Made by a program: the position numbers and the translations under genes
Part shown: piece by piece, positions 17,514 through 25,586 of the stretch
Numbering within the stretch: the stretch's first letter is position 1
Layout: each line of letters opens with the position of its first letter
The notes under the pieces: generated by a model
What the model saw: the letters and a program-made list of their open reading frames with translations, nothing else
What the model was told of the DNA's origin: nothing
Database searches by the model: none
From: an uncultured Mycoplasmatota bacterium
GTDB taxonomy: Bacteria > Bacillota_I > Bacilli_A > RF39 > UBA660
Direction: 5' to 3'
NCBI GenBank assembly: GCA_947574085.1
Contig: CANPIH010000003.1
Span: 1 to 44,697, forward strand
DNA: 44,697 bases

Positions 17514-19178
17514 ATGCTTTTTACAAAAAAAAATATTCATCGATTAGGAGTATTTGTTTTTTTTGATAAAAATGGTATTGTAGATGATTATGTACTTTTT
17601 ATGCTTGAATCCTTAAAAAAAGCTGTACAAGATTTAATTATAGTTTCTAATTGTATGTTATCTGGTAATGAGAAAAAAAAATTATTTACTTTTACTGATA
17701 AAATAAAGATTAGACAAAATATTGGCTTAGACGCTGGAGCATTTAAAGAAGTTTATGACGACTATCAAAACTATTTTAGAGATTTTGATGAGCTTATACT
17801 TGTGAATGATACGTTTTATGGTCCTTTTGTACCTTTTAAAAAAATATGTGAAGTTATGGAGAAAAGGGATGTTGATTTTTGGGGGCTAACGGCAAATTAT
17901 AATAGTGTGGATGGATTTGGATATCTTCCCGATAATATGATTCATAGCCATATACAAACGTTTTTTATTGCTTTTCGTGGAAATGTTTTAAATAGTAAAG
18001 CCTTTCGTGAATATTGGGAAAATTACAACATAAAAAAAATGAAACGTTTTGATAATGTGGTGACAAAACATGAAATCGTATTTACACATTATTTAGAACA
18101 AGCTGGTTTTAAATGGGATGTATACACCAATTTAGAAAAATATCATAGTTCCAATTTAGAAGAAAATTTTAATGCATACGCTTATGCCTCTTTTGATTTG
18201 ATTCAAAATTGTAATTGTCCATTTATTAAAAGAAAAAACTTTGTATTTGATAAAAAAGATATTCTTTATTTGACTGATGGTGAAGAGAATAAAAAAAGTA
18301 TGGAATACATAGAAAAACATTTCTCTTACGATACAAATATGATTTGGAAAAATTTAATAAGACTTTATAATACAGAGGATTTATATTATGGTTTGAATTT
18401 AAATTTTATTGTTGAAGAACAAGAAAAAAGTAGTATTTTGTATGCTATTGTAATTTATTTAGAAGAAGAAAAGTACTTGCATTTCTTTATGCAATTTTTA
18501 AAAAATACACACATAAAAAATATTTTTGTTTTTGCAAGTAATTCCAAAGTGCAACGAAAGTTAGAAAACGAAAATATAAAGGTTACAGCAAAAAAAGATT
18601 TTGATTCTTCAAAATACCAATATATCGGTATCGTAAAAGATAAAGATTTAAAAAGACAAAAAATATTTTTGGTCTATGAACATTATTTTGCCCATTTTAT
18701 GTTGAACGCTTTAGAAAGCCAAAAATATATAAATGGTATTCTTAAAATCTTTGCAGAAAATTTTTATTTAGGAATGCTTTTGCTTCCAGAAAGCTTTCAT
18801 AGTGATTATTTTGGAGAAATTGCAGAAATGAGTAATAAAATACCATGCAATTACAACTCATGCTTTATTAAAAGTAATTTATTTGATTGGGAAATAATAG
18901 AAAAAGATTCTTTTGTATCGCATTATTTAGAAAAAGCAAAATACAAATACATTGTTGGAAAAATATATAATAAAAAAAGCATAGCAAAATATTTATTAAA
19001 TCAAGAATATATTATTAAAAAAACTTATGAAACTTTAGGAAATTGTAATGGGTATGTAAATCAATTTTCTGTTCTTTTATATCATTTAAAACATACAAAA
19101 AGGATTCAAATTCCAGGAAGGGGAATAATATTACGTTTGTATCGAAAGTTTCTAAAAATACGTTATAAATTTTTTTAA
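17514..19178 (+). CDS. rgpF: RgpF-family rhamnan synthesis protein
   Basis: Clear member of the RgpF family (streptococcal RgpF/GacG), involved in rhamnan chain synthesis. Diagnostic features: RLGVFVFFDKNGIVDDYVLFMLESLKK at about 8-34, RQNIGLDAGAFKEVYDDY, ELILVNDTFYGPFVPFKKI, DVDFWGLTANY, and HIQTFFIAFRGNVLNSKAFREYW. Residues after about 290 are a lysine-rich region that I cannot assign; streptococcal RgpF has a second GT-like part there. I start at the ATG at 17514, because AAGGAG lies 8 nt before it; a longer reading from a TTG at 17472 has no ribosome site. Last gene of the cassette. No clear terminator separates it from the convergent gene 25 nt on. Confidence 0.85.
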   Translation: MLFTKKNIHRLGVFVFFDKNGIVDDYVLFMLESLKKAVQDLIIVSNCMLSGNEKKKLFTFTDKIKIRQNIGLDAGAFKEVYDDYQNYFRDFDELILVNDTFYGPFVPFKKICEVMEKRDVDFWGLTANYNSVDGFGYLPDNMIHSHIQTFFIAFRGNVLNSKAFREYWENYNIKKMKRFDNVVTKHEIVFTHYLEQAGFKWDVYTNLEKYHSSNLEENFNAYAYASFDLIQNCNCPFIKRKNFVFDKKDILYLTDGEENKKSMEYIEKHFSYDTNMIWKNLIRLYNTEDLYYGLNLNFIVEEQEKSSILYAIVIYLEEEKYLHFFMQFLKNTHIKNIFVFASNSKVQRKLENENIKVTAKKDFDSSKYQYIGIVKDKDLKRQKIFLVYEHYFAHFMLNALESQKYINGILKIFAENFYLGMLLLPESFHSDYFGEIAEMSNKIPCNYNSCFIKSNLFDWEIIEKDSFVSHYLEKAKYKYIVGKIYNKKSIAKYLLNQEYIIKKTYETLGNCNGYVNQFSVLLYHLKHTKRIQIPGRGIILRLYRKFLKIRYKFF

Positions 19179-19203
19179 AAGTTTTTTTAATAAAAAAAAT
19201 TGT

Positions 19204-20205
19204 TTACTTTTTACTATTTTTTAAATTCCAAGCAAAACTATAAATTAATTTATAAAGTTTAAATTTATAGAGTAGATAACCGATAAGCAATTTACTGTCT
19301 AAATTTTTAAACTTTATTTTTTTTAATACTTGCTCTATTTGATTTGTTTTTAAATATTTTTTTATATTTTCTTTTCCACTTTTATAGTTTTTATTATTTA
19401 ATTCATTTAAAAGAATTCCTAAAAATTTACGAAGGTAAAATAAGCCAAGAAGATGCTCCCAATTCTTTATACCATTTTCTAAACAGATTTCTTTTAATGG
19501 TTCATAATATTTCAAATTTTCTTCAAAGTTAATAGGACAATAAATTAAATTTGTATCTGAAACATAGTAATAAAGTTTTTCATCTAAATAAAGGTATTTG
19601 TCAATTTTAGAAACGTAAGCAATATTAAATAGTAAATCTTCTCCGCTTTTTTTATTTGTATTAAATTGTAAATGATTTTCATCTATAATTTTTTTAAGGT
19701 AAATTTTATTCCAAGGAACGCTTCCAAGTTTATGAAGAAATTCTCCCTGAATATATTTTTGTATCCCATTTTTTTCAATAAAAGGTCCATTTTTATATCG
19801 CTTTGAAATTATATCTCCTACATATTTTTGACGGTCTATTATGTAAGCATTAAAGTAAAGAAGTTCAAAAGTTTCTTTTTGAAGAATAGGAATGATCTTT
19901 AAAAAAAATTTTTCATTGTACCAGTCATCACAATCTCCAAAAGTAATATATTTTCCTTTTGCATAAGAAATTCCAATATTTCTAGTATCACTAACTCCAC
20001 TATGTTTTTTGTCTATAGCTTTAATATTTTTATATTTTTTTTCGTATTCTTTTAAAATTTTAAATGTGTTGTCCTCAGAACCATCATTTACGAGAATTAA
20101 TTCATAATTTTTATAATTTTGGCAAAGTAAAGATTCAATTAATTTTTTTACTTTTTTTTCTCCATTGTATACAGGGCATATTATAGATAACAGTATATTT
20201 TTCAT
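19204..20205 (-). CDS. GT2 glycosyltransferase on the opposite strand
   Basis: GT2 enzyme: LSIICPVYNGEKKVKKLIESL at 6-26, LVNDGSEDN at 38-46, VSDTRNIGISYA, and FGDCDDWYNEKF at 89-100. The metal site is D-C-D-D, with cysteine in the place where serine is usual; the two aspartates are kept. The C-terminus resembles EpsJ/CpsI-like enzymes (GEDLLFNIAYV gives the catalytic ED). It is the only minus-strand gene between 3854 and 32709 and ends convergently with rgpF. AAGGAG lies about 9 nt before the ATG. The isolated orientation suggests a separately acquired side-chain transferase. Confidence 0.82.
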   Translation of the reverse strand: MKNILLSIICPVYNGEKKVKKLIESLLCQNYKNYELILVNDGSEDNTFKILKEYEKKYKNIKAIDKKHSGVSDTRNIGISYAKGKYITFGDCDDWYNEKFFLKIIPILQKETFELLYFNAYIIDRQKYVGDIISKRYKNGPFIEKNGIQKYIQGEFLHKLGSVPWNKIYLKKIIDENHLQFNTNKKSGEDLLFNIAYVSKIDKYLYLDEKLYYYVSDTNLIYCPINFEENLKYYEPLKEICLENGIKNWEHLLGLFYLRKFLGILLNELNNKNYKSGKENIKKYLKTNQIEQVLKKIKFKNLDSKLLIGYLLYKFKLYKLIYSFAWNLKNSKK

Positions 20206-20240
20206 TCTTTTTTCTCCTTATCTCTTTTATTTTAACATAA

Positions 20241-20256
20241 TGCTTTTTAAAAAGCA
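20241..20256. repeat. Perfect 16-bp palindrome in the divergent promoter gap
   Basis: TGCTTTTTAAAAAGCA reads the same on both strands. It sits about 35 nt upstream of the minus-strand GT2 start, between its likely -35 (TTGTGC on the minus strand) and -10-like TTAAAA. It could be an operator; the low complexity also allows chance. Confidence 0.35.
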
Positions 20257-20263
20257 CAATGTA

Positions 20264-20292
20264 TTGAATAACTTTTTAAAATAATATATAAT
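20264..20292 (+). promoter_or_regulatory. Sigma-A promoter of the second DUF2142 module
   Basis: TTGAAT (20264-20269), 17 nt, TATAAT (20287-20292), 26 nt before the ATG at 20319. It likely drives the whole run to 28074, since no later gap exceeds 18 nt. Confidence 0.65.
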
Positions 20293-20318
20293 TTAGTTAG
20301 AGAAAAGGTATGAGTTAA

Positions 20319-22601
20319 ATGAAAATACAAACAAAAAGTAAAGAAATTATAAAGAAAATACAAACGATGTGGAATCAATTTTTAAATTTAAAATATATAA
20401 AAAAACTATTCTTATTTTTACCACATAATTTTTTTCTATTTTTATTATTTGTTTTAAGTTTTTATTTAATTCTTACTTTTGATTACAATCGTTCTATACC
20501 ACTTTATATGTTTCCAGAAGAAGCGGATGGCTATTTTGATGGAATTGTAGAAGAGTCTCTTACTTTTTCTTTACAAAATATTAAGAAAGAAAGGATTGAA
20601 GATAATGGCAAAAATCCAGACAGAATTTGTATTCGCTTTGCTACATTTGGTAAAAAAACCAATTCAAAATACAAATATATTGTATATAAAAATGAAGAAA
20701 ATCTTTATGATGAAACTTTTAACTCACGAATTTTAGAAGATAGTAAATATCATTGTTTTTATTTGCCTAATGCAACAAAGGAGAATATACATGAATATAA
20801 AATTGAATTTGCTCCTATAAAGACAAATGTAAAAAATATGATTACGTTGTTTAAAAATACTGAAACTGGAGAAGTTGATTTTAATCTTGCTTATGAACCA
20901 CCTATGATTTCTATAAAAACTATATTTCTGTTTGGCTTTTTTCTTATTTATTTTTTCGTAAATTATAAAATAAATAAGAAAGAAATAAAAATGGAAAAGT
21001 TTTGGCTGTATATAGCAATTTGCTTTATTTTACCAATTGCTATTATTAATCCCCCTTATGAAGTACCTGACGAACCAATTCATTTTTACAACTCTTATCG
21101 TTTGACTCAATACGATAAAAATAAAAATTTCTATGAAAATTTAGATAATGAATATATGATTATGCCTGAAAATATAGGATGTATTGGATATGTAAATATT
21201 CAAAAAAAAGATAAAGTTACCAATTTAAATGAAGTAGCAGAATGTTTTAAAAATTCTCCAAATATTGTTAAAAAAAGTAGTTACGTTTTTGTAGAAGCAA
21301 AGATAGGCTTTCTTGCTTCCGCTTTGGGTATTAAAATTGCTGATTTATTTACGAATTCACCAGGAATTATTTTCTATATGGGTAGAATTTTTGCCACTCT
21401 TTTTTCTATTTTTGTAATTTATAAATCGTTAAAAATTGCACCAAAACATAAAGAAATTTTGTTACTTGTTGCCACAATACCGATGTTTATTCAACAAATG
21501 TGTTCTTATTCTTATGATGGTACTTTAAATACTTTTAGTATTTTAGCAATGGCTATATTATTAAAATTAATATATGACAAAGATGCAAATTGGAGAATTT
21601 ATACATGGCTTTTACTTCTTTGTGGAGTTTTTATAGTTACCATTAAAATTCTTTACCTTCCTATTTTTCTGTTTTTACTTTTTGTTCCTAATGAAAGATT
21701 TTCTCGAAAAATAGATAAATACATTTATACGTTTGGAATTTTTGTAGGTTCTTATTTTCTTGGTAATCTGTGTAAATCTTTATTTATAAATGGAAATTTG
21801 GATACAATATTGTCGTCTCTATTTGCTTTTCTATCTTTAATTATTTGCTGGAATCTTATTTTAAATAAAAAGAGTAGCTGGATTAAAACACTGTCTATTT
21901 TAGGAATTAGTGTAGTAGGTGTAGCATTAACTAACGCAGTTTACTTAGTGCTTCCATTACTTTTACTACTCTTTGTTCCTCAAGATAAATTTAAGAAGAA
22001 ATGGCATAAATTTATTCTAATTGTTGCATTTTTGCTATTCATTATGATTTTAGGAAAATTAGCTGTGTTTTTAAATGAAATATCCTCCGTCGAAGGGACA
22101 ACGAACGCCGTAGGAAGTTCTAAAGCTGTTGTAAGAATTTTGGATTTAATTACACATCCTTTTAATTCTATTTTACTTGTTTTGCGTACATTCAAAATGA
22201 AAACAATTTTTTATTTACGTAGTTTAGTAGGATATTTTGGATGGTTCACATTTCATCTCAATGACTTGTATGTGATTGCTTATCTAGTATTCGCTTTCTA
22301 TGTATGGAGAAATACAGAATTTGTAAAAGTAAAATGGTTTGAAAAAATAATTTTGATTTTCGGTATTTTAGTGGGAATTTCAGGAGTCTTTTTGGCAATG
22401 TATGTATATTGGTCTGGACCAGAATTGTATTATATAGATGGAGTACAAGGTAGGTATTTTATTCCTTTTGTTGCACCAGTTCTCTTATTATTTTTGTCAT
22501 CTAAAAAGAAAAAAGGTTTCCATTTTGAAAAAAACGTTTATAATTTTATTAATATTATTTTATTAGAATATGTATCGTTGCTATTGTTATTCTATTATTA
22601 A
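20319..22601 (+). CDS. DUF2142-family membrane protein (putative GT-C transferase)
   Basis: A 760-aa DUF2142 protein with canonical motifs. A first helix lies at about 36-54, an exported beta-rich domain at about 65-195, then about 12 further helices. The first loop holds NPPYEVPDEPIHFYNSYRLTQ, matching the family's PP-DEPxH signature with acidic residues as in GT-C active-site loops. The final loop holds YWSGPELYYIDGVQGRYFIPF, the conserved GVQGRYFIP element. The gene is followed after 14 nt by a polyprenyl-phosphate GT2 and then a DUF2304 gene, repeating the order at 4538-7647. I infer that it transfers the lipid-linked sugar to the polymer outside the cell. Confidence 0.78.
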   Translation: MKIQTKSKEIIKKIQTMWNQFLNLKYIKKLFLFLPHNFFLFLLFVLSFYLILTFDYNRSIPLYMFPEEADGYFDGIVEESLTFSLQNIKKERIEDNGKNPDRICIRFATFGKKTNSKYKYIVYKNEENLYDETFNSRILEDSKYHCFYLPNATKENIHEYKIEFAPIKTNVKNMITLFKNTETGEVDFNLAYEPPMISIKTIFLFGFFLIYFFVNYKINKKEIKMEKFWLYIAICFILPIAIINPPYEVPDEPIHFYNSYRLTQYDKNKNFYENLDNEYMIMPENIGCIGYVNIQKKDKVTNLNEVAECFKNSPNIVKKSSYVFVEAKIGFLASALGIKIADLFTNSPGIIFYMGRIFATLFSIFVIYKSLKIAPKHKEILLLVATIPMFIQQMCSYSYDGTLNTFSILAMAILLKLIYDKDANWRIYTWLLLLCGVFIVTIKILYLPIFLFLLFVPNERFSRKIDKYIYTFGIFVGSYFLGNLCKSLFINGNLDTILSSLFAFLSLIICWNLILNKKSSWIKTLSILGISVVGVALTNAVYLVLPLLLLLFVPQDKFKKKWHKFILIVAFLLFIMILGKLAVFLNEISSVEGTTNAVGSSKAVVRILDLITHPFNSILLVLRTFKMKTIFYLRSLVGYFGWFTFHLNDLYVIAYLVFAFYVWRNTEFVKVKWFEKIILIFGILVGISGVFLAMYVYWSGPELYYIDGVQGRYFIPFVAPVLLLFLSSKKKKGFHFEKNVYNFINIILLEYVSLLLLFYY

Positions 22602-22615
22602 GAGGTGAAAAGTAA

Positions 22616-23341
22616 ATGAAAAAGAAAAAAATTCTTTTAATTATTCCAGCGTATAATGAAGAAAAGAATATTTTAAAAACGTACAAAACGATTTTGGAAC
22701 ACAACAAAAAAAAGAAAAGCAATTATGATGTTATTGTAATTAATGATGGCAGTACTGATCATACTGAAGAAGTTCTAAAAGAACATAAAATACCACATAT
22801 TAAGCTTTTATCTAATCTTGGAATTGGAGGTGCTGTACAAACTGGTTACAAATATGCCTATCGAAATCATTACGATGTTGCTGTACAATACGATGGCGAT
22901 GGACAACATGATGTGAATTATGTTGATAGCTTGATAAAACCTATTGAAAAAAATGAAGTTGATATGGTAATAGGTTCTAGATTTTTAGATAAAAGTTCTA
23001 GTAAATTTCAGTCTTCTTTTGCTAGAAGAGGTGGAATTAAATTGATTTCGTGGCTAATTAAATTGAAAACAGGTGAAAAAATATTAGATACAACAAGCGG
23101 ATTTCGAGCAGTGGGCAAAAAAGGAATTGAAGCTTTTGCTAAAATTTATCCATCAGAATATCCAGAACCTATTTCAACAGTGTATGTTTTAGCCAAGAAT
23201 TATAAAATTAAAGAAATACCTGTAAGTATGAATGAACGATTGGAAGGGAAATCTTCTATCCATACTTGGAAAAGTGTATATTATATGTTTAACGTTTTAT
23301 TAACTATATTATTGATGAAAAGTGGTGATAAAAATGAATAA
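22616..23341 (+). CDS. Polyprenyl-phosphate GT2 glycosyltransferase (DPMS/GacI-like)
   Basis: Predicted to charge polyprenyl phosphate with a monosaccharide at the inner membrane face. Motifs: LIIPAYNEEKN at 8-18, INDGSTDHTEE, LGIGGAVQTGYKYA (the lipid-phosphate GT2 signature), YDGDGQHDVNY at 92-102 with the metal site, GSRFLD, and LDTTSGFRA. A C-terminal hydrophobic helix (YYMFNVLLTILLM) is near the end. AGAGGTG lies about 9 nt before the ATG. Its end overlaps the DUF2304 gene by 8 nt, so the two are coupled. Paralogue of the 6565 enzyme, with DGDGQH in place of DADGQH. Confidence 0.85.
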   Translation: MKKKKILLIIPAYNEEKNILKTYKTILEHNKKKKSNYDVIVINDGSTDHTEEVLKEHKIPHIKLLSNLGIGGAVQTGYKYAYRNHYDVAVQYDGDGQHDVNYVDSLIKPIEKNEVDMVIGSRFLDKSSSKFQSSFARRGGIKLISWLIKLKTGEKILDTTSGFRAVGKKGIEAFAKIYPSEYPEPISTVYVLAKNYKIKEIPVSMNERLEGKSSIHTWKSVYYMFNVLLTILLMKSGDKNE

Positions 23342-23672
23342 CCATTTGCGATTTTTTTTAATTATTCTTTCCATTACGCTTGCTATTTTAATTTTGAGAC
23401 TTGTAGCTAAAAACAAATTACCTGTTAAATATTCTTTGTTTTGGCTTTTGTCGTCTTTTGCTGTTTTCTTAGTTGGGGTGATACCAAGTTTTATTGGTAT
23501 GTTCACTAAATTGATTGGCTTTGAAACTACTTCAAGTTTAATTGCTTGTGTTATTATTGGCTTACTTTTATTAATTACTTTAGTATTGACAATAATAGTT
23601 TCTGAGCAAAAAAGAAAACTTCTTTTGTTGGTACAAGAAGTTTCATTACTTAAAGAAAAAATAGAAAAGTAG
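23334..23672 (+). CDS. DUF2304 small membrane protein
   Basis: A 112-aa protein with three hydrophobic helices (about 5-22, 35-58 and 68-90) and a short C-terminal coiled coil (KLLLLVQEVSLLKEKIE), with the KYSLFWLLSS core that is close to the DUF2304 consensus. The ATG at 23334 has GGTG 6 nt upstream and overlaps the GT2 stop; upstream GTG codons lie inside that ribosome site. I infer it anchors or activates the 22616 enzyme, as GacJ does for GacI. It is a clearer family member than the 7321 copy. Confidence 0.8.
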   Translation: MNNHLRFFLIILSITLAILILRLVAKNKLPVKYSLFWLLSSFAVFLVGVIPSFIGMFTKLIGFETTSSLIACVIIGLLLLITLVLTIIVSEQKRKLLLLVQEVSLLKEKIEK

Positions 23673-23686
23673 TAGGTGGTTTTACT

Positions 23687-25567
23687 TTGAAAATTTCAAT
23701 TCTCACTGTCTGTTATAATTCCGATAAGACGATAAAAGATACTTTAGAGTCTGTTTTAAAACAAGAATATACAAATTACGAATATTTGATTGTAGATGGT
23801 AAAAGCCAAGATAACACTTTAAAGATAGTAAAAGAGTATGAAAAAAAATTTAATGGGAAATTAAAAATTATTAGTGAAAAGGATAAAGGGCTATATGATG
23901 CTATGAATAAAGGTATTGAAATGGCAACAGGTGAGATCATTGGCATTATTAATTCTGATGATATTCTAGCCCATGAAAAAGTTTTTCAAACGGTTATAGA
24001 AAATATAAAAAATGTGGATGGAGTGTATTCTAATTTATTAATGCTGGATGAAAAATTAGAAAAACCTTATCGTCTTTTCAAACCAAAAAAACTTTCTTTA
24101 AAATGGGGGTGGGCAATGCCACATCCAACTCTTTATTTAAAAAAAAGTATATATAAAAATTATGGAATGTTTGATTTACGTTATAAAGTAACTTCTGATT
24201 ATGATTTTATGTTAAGAATTATTCTGGCTGGTTGTAAATTTAAATACGTAGACGATTATTTTGTTTATATGCGTTCTGGTGGTGCAAGTACCAAAGGATT
24301 AAAAGGTTACATTTATAATTTTAAAGAAAGTTATAAAGCTTTAAAACACAATCGTGTTCGATTTTCTTTTCTTACCAATTGTAAAAGAACTGTGGAGAAT
24401 GTTTTATTACAACGTTTGAAGCTTTTTAATAAAAATGAAATTTCCAAAGCAAGACAAATAAAAAGAAACAACAAATATATTGAAATCAATTCTGTTTGTA
24501 ATGGTTCTACTGGAAAAATTATGGGTGATATAGCTAGAAAAGCAAAAAAAGAAGGATATGAAACACTATGTATTTATGCAAGAAGAAAAGGATATAAGGA
24601 TTTAAGATGTGTAAAAGTAGGTGGATTTTTTTCTTTTTGGTTTCATGTTATAATTGCTACTCTTTTTGATAAACAAGGACATGGATCGTATTTTAAAACA
24701 AAAAAAATAGTTCGCATTTTAAAAAAAGAAAAGCCAAGTATTATTCATTTGCATAACATTCATGGGTATTATTTAAATGAAAAAGTTTTATTTACTTACT
24801 TAAAAAAAGAATTTAATGGTAAACTTTTATGGACATTTCATGATTGTTATCCGTTTACAGGACATTGTCCATACTTTACAGCAGTCAGCTGTTTTAAGTG
24901 GCAAAAAGAATGTAAACATTGTCCAAATAAAAAAAGATATCCTATAAGTTGGGGATTAGACGCATCTAAAAGTAATTTTTATAACAAGAAAAAATTGTTT
25001 ATGGATCTTAAAAATTTAACTATTATAACTCCTTCAAATTGGTTAAATAAATTAGTAAAACAATCTTTTTTAGGTAGTTATCCAGTACTTACGATTCCTA
25101 ATACAATAGATACCCATATTTTTAAGCCAACATATGATCAAGGATTGCTAAAAAAATATAAAATTCCAGCTTCAAAAAAAATATTGTTGGGGGTTGCCAG
25201 TATTTGGGAAGAGCGAAAAGGACTTATGGACTTTTTAAAATTGTCTCAAAAAATAAGTGAACCATATTTAATTGTTTTAATTGGTTTAAGTAAAAAGCAA
25301 AAAAAACAAATAGAAAAATATTCAAATATTCTTGGCTTAGAAAGAACGGAAAATCAGATAGAACTTGCTAAGTTTTACACTCTAGCAACCTATTTTTTAA
25401 ATTTGACTTATGAAGACAATTATCCCACTGTAAATCTTGAGGCTATTGCTTGCGGTACAAAAGTAATTACCTATGATACTGGAGGATGTTCAGAACAAGT
25501 AAATAAAAAAAATGGCTATATTGTTCCAGTTGGTGATTTAAATAAAATCTTGGAAATATTAAAATAA
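23687..25567 (+). CDS. Two-domain GT2-GT4 glycosyltransferase fusion
   Basis: One 626-aa protein with two complete-looking transferase parts. Residues 1 to about 230 are a GT2 domain: ISILTVCYNSDKTIKDTL at 3-20, VDGKSQDNT at 36-44, YDAMNKGI and INSDDILA at 88-95, then TSDYDFMLRI. Residues from about 264 on are a GT4 domain: YIEINSVCNGSTGKIM at the start, IHLHNIHGYYLN, FHDCYPFTGHCPYF (WcaC/PelF-like), GVASIWEERKGLMDFL, and NYPTVNLEAIACGTKVITYDTGG with the E-x7-E-type loop. A cysteine-rich stretch (CFKWQKECKHCPNKKRYP) follows the DCYPFTGHC motif. TTG start with AGGTGG 7 nt upstream. It probably adds two sugars in sequence. Confidence 0.83.
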   Translation: MKISILTVCYNSDKTIKDTLESVLKQEYTNYEYLIVDGKSQDNTLKIVKEYEKKFNGKLKIISEKDKGLYDAMNKGIEMATGEIIGIINSDDILAHEKVFQTVIENIKNVDGVYSNLLMLDEKLEKPYRLFKPKKLSLKWGWAMPHPTLYLKKSIYKNYGMFDLRYKVTSDYDFMLRIILAGCKFKYVDDYFVYMRSGGASTKGLKGYIYNFKESYKALKHNRVRFSFLTNCKRTVENVLLQRLKLFNKNEISKARQIKRNNKYIEINSVCNGSTGKIMGDIARKAKKEGYETLCIYARRKGYKDLRCVKVGGFFSFWFHVIIATLFDKQGHGSYFKTKKIVRILKKEKPSIIHLHNIHGYYLNEKVLFTYLKKEFNGKLLWTFHDCYPFTGHCPYFTAVSCFKWQKECKHCPNKKRYPISWGLDASKSNFYNKKKLFMDLKNLTIITPSNWLNKLVKQSFLGSYPVLTIPNTIDTHIFKPTYDQGLLKKYKIPASKKILLGVASIWEERKGLMDFLKLSQKISEPYLIVLIGLSKKQKKQIEKYSNILGLERTENQIELAKFYTLATYFLNLTYEDNYPTVNLEAIACGTKVITYDTGGCSEQVNKKNGYIVPVGDLNKILEILK

Positions 25568-25586
25568 TAGAAAAGAGTTGAAGTAT

